DNA of 64,000 nucleotides, taken from Afipia carboxidovorans OM5. GTDB lineage: Bacteria > Pseudomonadota > Alphaproteobacteria > Rhizobiales > Xanthobacteraceae. Made by a program: the position numbers and the translations under genes. Numbering within the stretch: the stretch's first letter is position 1; each line of letters starts with the position of its first letter. The notes beneath the pieces were generated by a model. That model worked only from the letters and a program-made list of their open reading frames with translations, was not told the origin of the DNA and did no database searches. The DNA lies in NCBI RefSeq assembly GCF_000218565.1, contig NC_015684.1, positions 1,426,001 through 1,490,000 of the forward strand, given 5' to 3'. Of the stretch, positions 8,807 through 16,297 are shown piece after piece.

Positions 8807-8849
8807 TTGCCATCGACGTCATTCCTCAAACAGACGGGCCGACGACACT

Positions 8850-9389
8850 ATGGGAAAAAGCGCACTTCGTCTCACTCTTCCGTATGTCGCCGGCCTGATC
8901 ATATCCGGCATCCTTTATCACTACGCTCAGCAGATCGAGTATTCCCCGCGTCCGGGGAGCCTCGGTCCGGACTTCTGGCCGAAGATCACGATCGGCATGA
9001 TGGCGCTGATCTGCCTCATCGAGATCGTTCGCCGGCTGGTCGGTTTCGGGGGCGAGACCCACGGGATCGCCGAAACCTTCGAGAAGGAAGAAGAGGAGGA
9101 GACGTCGTCTCCGACCTATCCCTGGCTCCTTACCGGCGGCGTCGTGCTTGTTCTCGTTTATGCCGCCGTTGTCACGACGCTGGGCTTCCTGCTCTCGACC
9201 TTCATCTTCCTCGTGGCGTTCATGTATCTCGGCCGTTATCGCAACCACATTGCGATCTGGCTGACGGGCGCGGGCATCACATTGGGGGCGGCGCTGTTGT
9301 TCATGCGCATTGCCTATGTCTCGCTTCCACGCGGCGAACCGCCGTTTGACGCTTTCACCGATTTCGTTCGCATGATCATCGGCGGCTGA
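8850..9389 (+). CDS. Tripartite tricarboxylate transporter small membrane subunit (TctB)
   Basis: 179 residues with four to five predicted membrane segments (residues about 8-24, 47-67, 88-125 as two, 130-155) and an acidic cytoplasmic-looking stretch (EKEEEEE) near residue 78. The length and position between tctC and tctA fit TctB, which is poorly conserved in sequence. It is 43 bp after tctC and 17 bp before tctA. Confidence 0.85.
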   Translation: MGKSALRLTLPYVAGLIISGILYHYAQQIEYSPRPGSLGPDFWPKITIGMMALICLIEIVRRLVGFGGETHGIAETFEKEEEEETSSPTYPWLLTGGVVLVLVYAAVVTTLGFLLSTFIFLVAFMYLGRYRNHIAIWLTGAGITLGAALLFMRIAYVSLPRGEPPFDAFTDFVRMIIGG

Positions 9390-9406
9390 GGCAGGGGTAC
9401 ACAATC

Positions 9407-10915
9407 ATGGCTGAGATGTTGCTTCAGTTGGGCCACGGCTTCCTCAACTGCTTCACCGTAAGTCACATGCTGATGCTCCTAGCGGGCATCGTGATCGGGT
9501 TGCTGGTCGGCGTGTTGCCGGGCCTCACCCTGGTGATGGGCGTGGCGCTGGCGCTGCCCTTCACTTACCACATGGACGTCACCGCCTCGATCGTGCTGCT
9601 GACGGCGATGTATGTCTCGGGTACGTATGGCGGCGCTTTCACGGCGATCCTGTTCAAGATACCCGGCGAGCCGATTGACGTTCCGATGTTGTGGGACGGC
9701 TACACGATGGGCCGCAAGGGAAAGCCTGCAAAGGCGCTCGGCTGGACGCTGGTCGCGGCGCTCGGCGGCGGCCTGCTGTCGGCCGTCATCATGGTGCTTC
9801 TGACGCAGCCGCTTGCGCACTTCGCCTTGCGGTTCTCGACACCGGAATATTTCGCCGTGCTGGTGTTCGGCCTGTCGAGCGTCGTCGCGCTCGGCAGCGG
9901 CTCGCTTGCCAATGCGCTCATCAGCCTCTGCGTTGGCATTCTGATCGCAACGGTCGGTACCGATGAAACCTACGGCGCCTATCGCTTCACCTTCGGTTCG
10001 CCAATCCTTGCCGACGGCATCGAGTTTCTTGTGGTGATGGTGGGCGCCTACGGCATCGGCGAAGTGCTGTCGCGGCTCGAGACCGGATTCTCCACCCGAC
10101 CCATCGAGAAGATCAGCAATGCGCGAACCGAACTGCCGAGCTGGCGGGAAATGAGCGCGCTGAAATGGATGTTCGCGCGGGCAAGCGTGCTCGGCAACGT
10201 GATCGGCCTTATTCCCGGCGCCGGTGCGACGATCGCCTCCTTCGTGAGCTACGGTCTCGAGTCCCAGTTTGGCAAGCGCCGGAAGGAAATGGGCACTGGC
10301 ATCGCGGAAGGGATTGTCGCGCCGCAGGCGGCGGCAACGGCGTCCGTGGGCGGTGCGCTCGTGCCGCTGCTCGCGCTCGGCATTCCCGGCAGCGGCGCGA
10401 CCGCGATCATTCTCGGCGCTTTCATGCTGCACGGCATTCAGCCCGGTCCGCAGGTCATGCTGACGTCGGCGCCGATCGTCTACACCGTGTTTGCCTCGGT
10501 GTTCGTCGGTCTCGCGCTGATGTGCGTCGTCGGCTACTTCGCGATTCGTCCGCTGGTGAAGATTCTGGATCTGCCAGAGGCGGTGGTGTCGGCTTATGTG
10601 ATGACGCTCTGCTTCGTCGGCGCGCTGTCGATCCGCAACAACGTCACCGACCTGTGGCTGATGATCGGGTTCGGCGTCATTGGTTATCTGTTCGAGCGGT
10701 TCAAATTTCCGGTCGCTCCATTGGTTCTCGGCGTGATCCTCGGGCCTTTGACCGAGGCAGCCTTCATGAACTCCATGATCAGTTTCGGCAATGACTGGAC
10801 GGTGTTCTTCACCCGGCCGATTTCCGGAATTGTCATGGCATGCACGGTGGTCATCCTTGCGTTGCCGTTCCTCCAGCGGACTTGGGCCAAGCGTAAGGTG
10901 GCTGCTCCTGCGTGA
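9407..10915 (+). CDS. Tripartite tricarboxylate transporter large membrane subunit (TctA)
   Basis: 502 residues with about 11-12 hydrophobic segments, the normal TctA size. Family signatures are GVLPGLTLVMGVALALPFTY near residues 34-55, YVSGTYGGAFTAILFKIPGEP at 68-88 (conserved Gly/Pro) and the second repeat LALGIPGSGATAIILGAF around 320. It is the last gene of tctCBA. A 326-bp gap with a repeated operator-like sequence separates it from the dehydrogenase gene. Confidence 0.92.
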   Translation: MAEMLLQLGHGFLNCFTVSHMLMLLAGIVIGLLVGVLPGLTLVMGVALALPFTYHMDVTASIVLLTAMYVSGTYGGAFTAILFKIPGEPIDVPMLWDGYTMGRKGKPAKALGWTLVAALGGGLLSAVIMVLLTQPLAHFALRFSTPEYFAVLVFGLSSVVALGSGSLANALISLCVGILIATVGTDETYGAYRFTFGSPILADGIEFLVVMVGAYGIGEVLSRLETGFSTRPIEKISNARTELPSWREMSALKWMFARASVLGNVIGLIPGAGATIASFVSYGLESQFGKRRKEMGTGIAEGIVAPQAAATASVGGALVPLLALGIPGSGATAIILGAFMLHGIQPGPQVMLTSAPIVYTVFASVFVGLALMCVVGYFAIRPLVKILDLPEAVVSAYVMTLCFVGALSIRNNVTDLWLMIGFGVIGYLFERFKFPVAPLVLGVILGPLTEAAFMNSMISFGNDWTVFFTRPISGIVMACTVVILALPFLQRTWAKRKVAAPA

Positions 10916-10994
10916 GAGCGATCGCGAGTTGCGATCGATCGATACATAACGGGCGGCGCTTGATGTCCCGAGATATTTTTGCGCCGACCTCACG

Positions 10995-11037
10995 CTGATA
11001 AATCTCGCGAATGGATGCGATGCAGATTATCGATTTC
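10995..11037. promoter_or_regulatory. Candidate LysR operator, site 2, in the 326-bp gap before the dehydrogenase gene
   Basis: Starts CTGATAAATCTCGCGAATGG and matches site 1 at 7674. Outer arms GATAA and TTATC form a dyad. The gap 10916-11241 holds no gene; beyond this site I see only short GC-rich dyads and the ribosome-binding site of the next gene. It suggests a second, separately controlled promoter for the dehydrogenase-ligase genes. Confidence 0.6.
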
Positions 11038-11241
11038 CTTATGGGATTTGGCTTCCTGTAGCATGGTCGATAAAGCTGCATGACTTTGAAGCCGGGCTGA
11101 ACCGGCAGACAGCGGAGGAACGTCGCAGCGCCGCTCAGGCGCCCGCACCACGCTGGCTGATAGTTTTTGGATGGCGCGCACCTTGCCGGTTCGTCCGGCA
11201 AGGAAGAGCGACCCCCACGATCGCGATGAATGGAGAATGTC

Positions 11242-12669
11242 ATGAGTGTTGTCGTTGAAATGCAGGACCGGAATTCGGATGCGCAGAAGATCGCAGCCGA
11301 TCTGGTACGCCGCGCGCGCGTCGCGCAGGAGGTCTTTGCGCAGGCCGATCAGGCCCGCACCGATGAAGCCGTTCGCGCCGTCGCGTGGTCGCTCTACAAG
11401 CCGGAGCACGCCAAGGCGCTGGCCGAGCTGGCGGTGAAGGACACGGGCCTCGGCAATGTGCCGGACAAGATTATCAAGAAGCAGCGCAAGACGTTCGGCA
11501 CGCTGCGCGACATGCTGCGCGCCAAGACGGTCGGTGAGATCGAGCGCGACGACAAGCGCGGCATCGTGAAGTTCGCCAAGCCGATCGGCGTCGTCGGTGC
11601 GATCACGCCGTCGACGAATCCCGGCGCCACGCCCGTCAACAAGGCGCTGATGGCGATCAAGGGCCGCAACGCCATCGTCATCGCGCCGTCGCCGCTTGGC
11701 TTCCGCACCACGGAGATGGTCGTCAACTTCATGCGCGATGCGCTGGATCAGATCGGCCTGCCGCGGGATCTGGTGCAGATCCTGCCGTCGCCGGTCACCA
11801 AGGATACGACGCAGGCGCTGATGGAAGCGGTGGACCTCGTCGTCATTACCGGCTCGCAGGATAACGTGCGCCGCGGCTATTCGAGCGGAACGCCGGCGAT
11901 CGGCGTCGGCGCGGGCAACGTGCCGGTCATCATCGATGAAACCGCGGATTTCGATTCTGCCGCGCAGAAGATCTGCGCGTCGAAGACGTTCGACAACGCG
12001 ACCTCGTGCTCGTCGGAGAACGCGGTGGTGATCGTCGATGCCTGCTACGACAAGGCCATCGCGGCGCTGAAGAAGGCGGGCGCGTTCCTCGTCGATCCGT
12101 CTGCGAAGGACAAGGTTGTGAGCGAGCTGTGGAAGAACGGCAAGCTCAACCGCCATCTGATCGCGCGCGATATGTCGATCCTCGCGGAGGCTTTCGGCCT
12201 TCCGGCGGAAGCGGCGAAGTCGAAATTCCTTCTCGTCGAGGAAACCGGCATCGGCCGCGATTATCCGCTCTCGGGTGAGAAACTGTCGCTCGTGCTCACC
12301 GTTTATCGTGCGAAGGATTTTGCCGCGGCGAAGGATACCGTCCACAAGATTCTCAACCATCAGGGCAAGGGCCACTCGATGGGCCTGCACACCACCAAGC
12401 TCGAGCGTGCGCGCGAACTGGCGGAAGACCTGCCGGTGGTGCGCGTTCTGGTCAACTTCGCCCACACCTTCGGCAATGGTGGCGGTTTCGACAGCGGCCT
12501 CGAGTTCACGCTGACCATGGGCTGCGGCTCCTGGCAGAAGAACAGCATCTCCGAGAACCTGAACTACAAGCACTTCCTCAACATCACGCACCTTGTCACG
12601 CCGATTCCGGAAGACAAGCCGAGCGAGGAAGATCTGTTCGGGCCGCATTGGGCGCGTTACGGCAAGTAA
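11242..12669 (+). CDS. CoA-acylating aldehyde dehydrogenase, probably sulfoacetaldehyde dehydrogenase (SauS-like)
   Basis: About 475 residues of the acylating ALDH family: NAD-binding domain with GVVGAITPSTNPGATP (117-131), TGSQDNVRRGY, and the catalytic cysteine C256 in FDNATSCSSEN. The enzyme would interconvert an acyl-CoA and aldehyde with NAD(P)H. Sulfoacetaldehyde dehydrogenase (acylating) SauS belongs here, and xsc, a transporter and an acyl-CoA ligase are adjacent, so sulfoacetyl-CoA reduction to sulfoacetaldehyde is the likely reaction. The ATG at 11242 is preferred over 11230 because GGAGA sits at proper spacing before it. Propionaldehyde- or acetaldehyde-type enzymes are the alternatives if context misleads. 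Confidence 0.85.
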   Translation: MSVVVEMQDRNSDAQKIAADLVRRARVAQEVFAQADQARTDEAVRAVAWSLYKPEHAKALAELAVKDTGLGNVPDKIIKKQRKTFGTLRDMLRAKTVGEIERDDKRGIVKFAKPIGVVGAITPSTNPGATPVNKALMAIKGRNAIVIAPSPLGFRTTEMVVNFMRDALDQIGLPRDLVQILPSPVTKDTTQALMEAVDLVVITGSQDNVRRGYSSGTPAIGVGAGNVPVIIDETADFDSAAQKICASKTFDNATSCSSENAVVIVDACYDKAIAALKKAGAFLVDPSAKDKVVSELWKNGKLNRHLIARDMSILAEAFGLPAEAAKSKFLLVEETGIGRDYPLSGEKLSLVLTVYRAKDFAAAKDTVHKILNHQGKGHSMGLHTTKLERARELAEDLPVVRVLVNFAHTFGNGGGFDSGLEFTLTMGCGSWQKNSISENLNYKHFLNITHLVTPIPEDKPSEEDLFGPHWARYGK

Positions 12670-12682
12670 GGGGCAGGACGAT

Positions 12683-13810
12683 ATGAATCTTGAGGAGCAT
12701 GCAGCCAAGCATCACGTGCTCGTGCCGACCGGCGTTCCGACGCCTGAGGGCCGGGTCTGCAAGACGCCGGAGGAAGCCGCGGCCGCGGTGACGGCCATCG
12801 GCCCGTCGGTCATCAAGGCGCAGGTGCCGACCGGCAAGCGCGGCAAGTCCGGCGGCATCAAGATCGCCAAGACGGCGGATGAAGCGGCAAGCGCGGCGCG
12901 CGATATCCTGTCGATGAGCATCGGCGGGCATCGCGTCTCGCAGGTGCTGGTCGAGCAGCTCTGCCCGATCGAACGCGAACTCTATGCAGCGGTTCTGATC
13001 GACGTCGCGAGCCGTGCACCGTTGGTGCTGTTTTCGACCGAAGGCGGCATGGATATCGAAGAGGTGGCGGAGAAACACCCCGACGCCATCCGCAAGCATG
13101 TCGTCGACATCCACAAGGGCTTCAGCGCTGCCGATGCGGCGGCGATGCTGAAAGGCCTGCCGCTCGGCTCGGCCACTGAGGCCGTTGGCGAGGTGCTGGC
13201 AAAGCTCTACGCCATCTTCCAGGACAAGGATGCGGAGCTTGTCGAGATCAACCCGCTCGCCGTTCTGAAGGACGGGCGCGTGGTGGCGCTGGACTGCAAA
13301 TTCGTGCTCGACGATTCCTCCGCGCTGCGTCAGCCCGATCTCGCCAAGGTGGCAACGCCCGCGAAGATGACCGAGCTTGAACAGCGCGGCGCCGACAACG
13401 GCCTGAAGTTCATCCAGCTCGACGGCAATGTCGGCGTGCTGGCGAACGGCGCGGGCCTCACCATGACCACCATGGATGTCATCGATCATTTTGGCGGCAG
13501 GCCCGCCAACTTCCTCGAGATCGGCGGCGAGGCTTACACCAAGTCGGAAATCGCGCTCGATCTGGTGCTGTCCAATCCCGGCGTCAAAAGCCTCGTCATC
13601 AATTTCTGCGGCGCGTTCGCGCGCACGGATGTGATGGCGGAAGGCGTCGTCAAGGCCTGGGAAACGCTGAAGCCGAAGGTGCCGGTGTTCTTCTCGATCC
13701 ACGGCACCGGTGAGGACGAAGCCGTCAAGCTGGTGCGGGAGCGGCTTGGCATTGAACCTTATGACTTCATGGAAGATGCCGTGAAAGCGGCGGTCGAGGC
13801 AGCGCAATGA
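12683..13810 (+). CDS. Succinyl-CoA-synthetase-like beta subunit (candidate ADP-forming sulfoacetate-CoA ligase)
   Basis: 375 residues from the ATG at 12683, 13 bp after the dehydrogenase gene with GGGGCAGG upstream. An ATP-grasp domain fills the N-terminal two thirds (VIKAQVPTGKRGKSGGIKI, VEINPLAVL) and the CoA-ligase domain follows (GNVGVLANGAGLTMTTMD, NFLEIGGEAYTKSEIA, INFCGAFARTDVMAEG). The segment equivalent to NIFGGI-RCD of true succinyl-CoA synthetase reads NFCGAFARTD, so the substrate is probably not succinate. Located with the alpha subunit (4-bp ATGA overlap) behind an acylating aldehyde dehydrogenase, it likely activates sulfoacetate with ATP and CoA. Malate-CoA ligase is the main alternative within this family. 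Confidence 0.8.
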   Translation: MNLEEHAAKHHVLVPTGVPTPEGRVCKTPEEAAAAVTAIGPSVIKAQVPTGKRGKSGGIKIAKTADEAASAARDILSMSIGGHRVSQVLVEQLCPIERELYAAVLIDVASRAPLVLFSTEGGMDIEEVAEKHPDAIRKHVVDIHKGFSAADAAAMLKGLPLGSATEAVGEVLAKLYAIFQDKDAELVEINPLAVLKDGRVVALDCKFVLDDSSALRQPDLAKVATPAKMTELEQRGADNGLKFIQLDGNVGVLANGAGLTMTTMDVIDHFGGRPANFLEIGGEAYTKSEIALDLVLSNPGVKSLVINFCGAFARTDVMAEGVVKAWETLKPKVPVFFSIHGTGEDEAVKLVRERLGIEPYDFMEDAVKAAVEAAQ

Positions 13811-14697
13811 TTTATCGTCGCGGACAAAAAGTTCTCGTTCAGGGCATGACCGGAAAGCAGGGCACGTTCTGGTCGGAGCGGATGCGGGAAATGGGCACGG
13901 ATGTCGCCGCGGGCGTCAATCCGAAGCGTGCGGGCGAGACGTATCTTGGCGTGCCGATCTATGGATCGGCGGTCGAGGCCACCAAGGAGACGCCGTGCGA
14001 TGTCTCGGTGATCTTCATTCCGCCGTCGATGGCGAAGGCCGCGATCATCGACGCGATCGATGCGGGCATCGGCACCATCGTCACGCTGACCGAGCACATT
14101 CCGGCGCACGACGTTCTGGAAATCTTTGCGCGCCTGCGGCTCTCGAAGAGCCGGATCATCGGCCCCAACACGGCCGGCATCGTGACGCCGGGCGAAGGTT
14201 TCGTCGGCATCATGCCGGGACATAACCCCAACATCTTCAAGCCCGGCCGCGTCGGCGTGATTTCACGCAGCGGCAGCCTCGGCACCCTGATGTGCCTGAA
14301 CCTGACGCGTGCCGACCTTGGCCAGTCGGCGTTCATCGGTATCGGTGGCGATCCGATCATCGGTACCACGACGCGCGATGCGTTGATCGAACTCGATCGC
14401 GATGCCAAGACCGACGCCGTCGTGCTGGTCGGCGAGATCGGCGGCGCGATGGAAGAAGAAGCGGCCGAATATGCCCGAACCATGAAGAAGCCGATCGTCT
14501 CCTTCATCGCGGGCCGCTCCTCGCCGCCCGACAAGAAGATGGGCCATGCCGGCGCGATCGTCACCGGCGGGCGCGGTGGCTATGACTCCAAGCGCGCCGC
14601 GCTCGAGAAAGCGGGAATTCGGGTGGCGAATACGCCGGCTGAAGTGGTGACGCTTTTGAAGCAGGTCGATACTGCCAAAGTGTCGGCGGTGGGCTGA
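13807..14697 (+). CDS. Succinyl-CoA-synthetase-like alpha subunit (partner of the preceding gene)
   Basis: 296 residues, standard alpha-subunit length. It has the CoA-binding Rossmann part (VQGMTGKQGTFW, GVNPKRAGETYLGVPIY), IGPNTAGIVTPGE at 118-130, SRSGSLGT at 153-160 and the phospho-histidine loop KKMGHAGAIVTGG with H247. All elements needed for an ADP-forming acyl-CoA synthetase are present. It starts inside the stop codon of the beta gene, so translation is coupled. The acid activated is inferred from neighbours to be sulfoacetate. Confidence 0.82.
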   Translation: MIYRRGQKVLVQGMTGKQGTFWSERMREMGTDVAAGVNPKRAGETYLGVPIYGSAVEATKETPCDVSVIFIPPSMAKAAIIDAIDAGIGTIVTLTEHIPAHDVLEIFARLRLSKSRIIGPNTAGIVTPGEGFVGIMPGHNPNIFKPGRVGVISRSGSLGTLMCLNLTRADLGQSAFIGIGGDPIIGTTTRDALIELDRDAKTDAVVLVGEIGGAMEEEAAEYARTMKKPIVSFIAGRSSPPDKKMGHAGAIVTGGRGGYDSKRAALEKAGIRVANTPAEVVTLLKQVDTAKVSAVG

Positions 14698-14724
14698 ACG
14701 GCTTACACCTCATAACCCACACGT

Positions 14725-14940
14725 TTAAGAAAGCAGTGCGGGCGTTGCCTCTCTGGCAGCGTGCCGCGCCGCTTTCGGCGAAATGAAGCGGATGCCGTGA
14801 CGTTGCGCCATGCTGCGCACGCCTGAAACGGTACGATTGAGGGCAGCCGCCGTCCGATAATGCGACGCGCCCGCGTCCGCATAGTCCTTCAGCTTTTTCA
14901 ACTCGTATTCAGACCATACTTTCGAGCTCTGTCGAGTCAT
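14725..14940 (-). CDS. Small SANT/Myb-like DNA-binding protein
   Basis: 71 residues from the ATG at 14940, which has GAGGA upstream. The frame runs open further upstream but those residues look non-coding. The core SKVWSEYELKKLKDYADAGA followed by TAAALNRTVSGVRSMAQRHG resembles a SANT/Myb helix set: W near the start, a spaced second helix pair and a recognition-like helix. Such short proteins are frequent and uncharacterised in Bradyrhizobium relatives. It is convergent with the ligase genes, 27 bp from their end. A regulatory role is only a guess. Confidence 0.65.
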   Translation of the reverse strand: MTRQSSKVWSEYELKKLKDYADAGASHYRTAAALNRTVSGVRSMAQRHGIRFISPKAARHAAREATPALLS

Positions 14941-15325
14941 GCAGCGTTCCTCATAGCGGTTTGGGTGATTGCCAAGACAACGGTGGGCCTTTGGCTTGGT
15001 TGCATCGTCGCCGTTTGCAATGTTTTTCGTCTCGTCAGGAACGATTTCAATCCGGCCACTTTTGCCTGAACGAACCGTCCCTCGGCGTCTCAAACGCCCG
15101 ACCATGCGGCGTGTTCCGCCCGCATGGAGCGCGCGGAAAATGCGTATAGCGCATTGAAAACCCCCAATCCGCCGGACTTTCCCCTCACTTGTGGCAGTGA
15201 GGTGGACGCATTTTTAAAGCACAACCTTCAGAACGATTAACATGGGTTATGGAACTGCCTCGTCAGGAACTGGCATTCCGGGGAACCGTTGGCCTTACGT
15301 CAACGGAATCGGAGCAGAGGCAAGA
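14941..15325. other. Non-coding stretch upstream of the Crp/Fnr gene
   Basis: 385 bases between the divergent small SANT-like gene and the Crp/Fnr gene. Frames here are short and lack coding character. A small hairpin (CCTCACTT/AGTGAGG) lies near 15184-15205 and an A/T-richer promoter-like part near 15210-15240. Nothing else is recognised. Confidence 0.5.
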
Positions 15326-16081
15326 ATGGAAGCCGGGCGGCCCTATACGAGATTATTGCGTCGGCTGGACAGCATCGTGTCTCTGGCGGAAAGCGACAGG
15401 TACGCTATCACCAGACTGCCGATGACGGTGAAGAACTGCGCCAACGGGCAGGACGTCGCCCGGGAGGGCGACATCAGCACCCAGTGCATCCTGGTCCTCG
15501 ATGGTTATCTGTTCCGCCACAAGCTCGCCAACGGCTCGCAGCGGCAGATCATGTCGTTTCATGTGCCGGGCGACATTCCGGATTTGCAGACGCTGCATTT
15601 GCCGAAGCTCGATCATACCGTCACCGCGCTCGGCGGGACGGTGATCGCGTTCATCCCGCATGCGGCCTTCAAGGACATGCTCGAGGGATCGCCGCGGCTC
15701 ACCCATGTGTTCTGGCGGGAATCGCTGGTCGATGCCGCGATCTTCCGCGAATGGGTCATCAACGGCCGGCGCGATGCCATCAGCCGGGTCGCGCACATGA
15801 TCTGCGAACTGATGGTGCGCCTGCAGGCGGTCGGCCTCGCCCGCGACATGGCGTTTACGATTCCGTGGACGCAGTCCGATGTCGCCGATGCCGCGGGCAT
15901 TTCGACGGTGCATACCAACCGCGTAATTCAGGAATTGCGGCGGCTCGGCCTGCTGGAATGGGATTCCCGGCTGATCCAGATCCGCAACTGGGAGGGGCTT
16001 GCGACCCTCGGCGATTTTTCCGACGACTATCTGCACCTGCGCAAGAGCGAGGCCACGAGCGTGGCGAGTGCCTTGAGTTAG
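15326..16081 (+). CDS. Crp/Fnr-family transcriptional regulator
   Basis: About 251 residues: an N-terminal cyclic-nucleotide-binding-type beta roll (GQDVAREGDISTQCILVLDGYLF split, GSQRQIMSFHVPGDIPDLQ) and a C-terminal winged helix (TQSDVADAAGISTVHTNRVIQELRRLGL). It lacks the N-terminal cysteine cluster of oxygen-sensing FNR. Many Bradyrhizobium-type paralogs of this form have no known ligand. The ATG at 15326 has AGAGG upstream; an earlier ATG at 15242 would add 28 residues without family character. Flanking genes give no target. Confidence 0.85.
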   Translation: MEAGRPYTRLLRRLDSIVSLAESDRYAITRLPMTVKNCANGQDVAREGDISTQCILVLDGYLFRHKLANGSQRQIMSFHVPGDIPDLQTLHLPKLDHTVTALGGTVIAFIPHAAFKDMLEGSPRLTHVFWRESLVDAAIFREWVINGRRDAISRVAHMICELMVRLQAVGLARDMAFTIPWTQSDVADAAGISTVHTNRVIQELRRLGLLEWDSRLIQIRNWEGLATLGDFSDDYLHLRKSEATSVASALS

Positions 16082-16297
16082 CCGGGTGCCTCGGCCTCGT
16101 GCGCGCCGAGTGCGGCTTCCGAGGGGGCACAATGGCCGGCGGTGTCGTCCTTTGGCCGACATTGCGACGGTCTGCCGGACATTCGCAGCACGTCATTTAC
16201 ATCGCATTTACCAACACGCGCTTTGCGGTAAAACGTTAAGCAGCAACACACCTCTCGCTGCTAGCCTCGTTGGTCTCGATCGCAGCGACTCCCCGAA

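Noticed and set aside
11242..12669. Reading the acylating dehydrogenase as an ethanolamine or propanediol microcompartment enzyme
   Set aside because: No shell-protein genes or encapsulation-type N-terminal helix are present, and sulfonate genes surround it.
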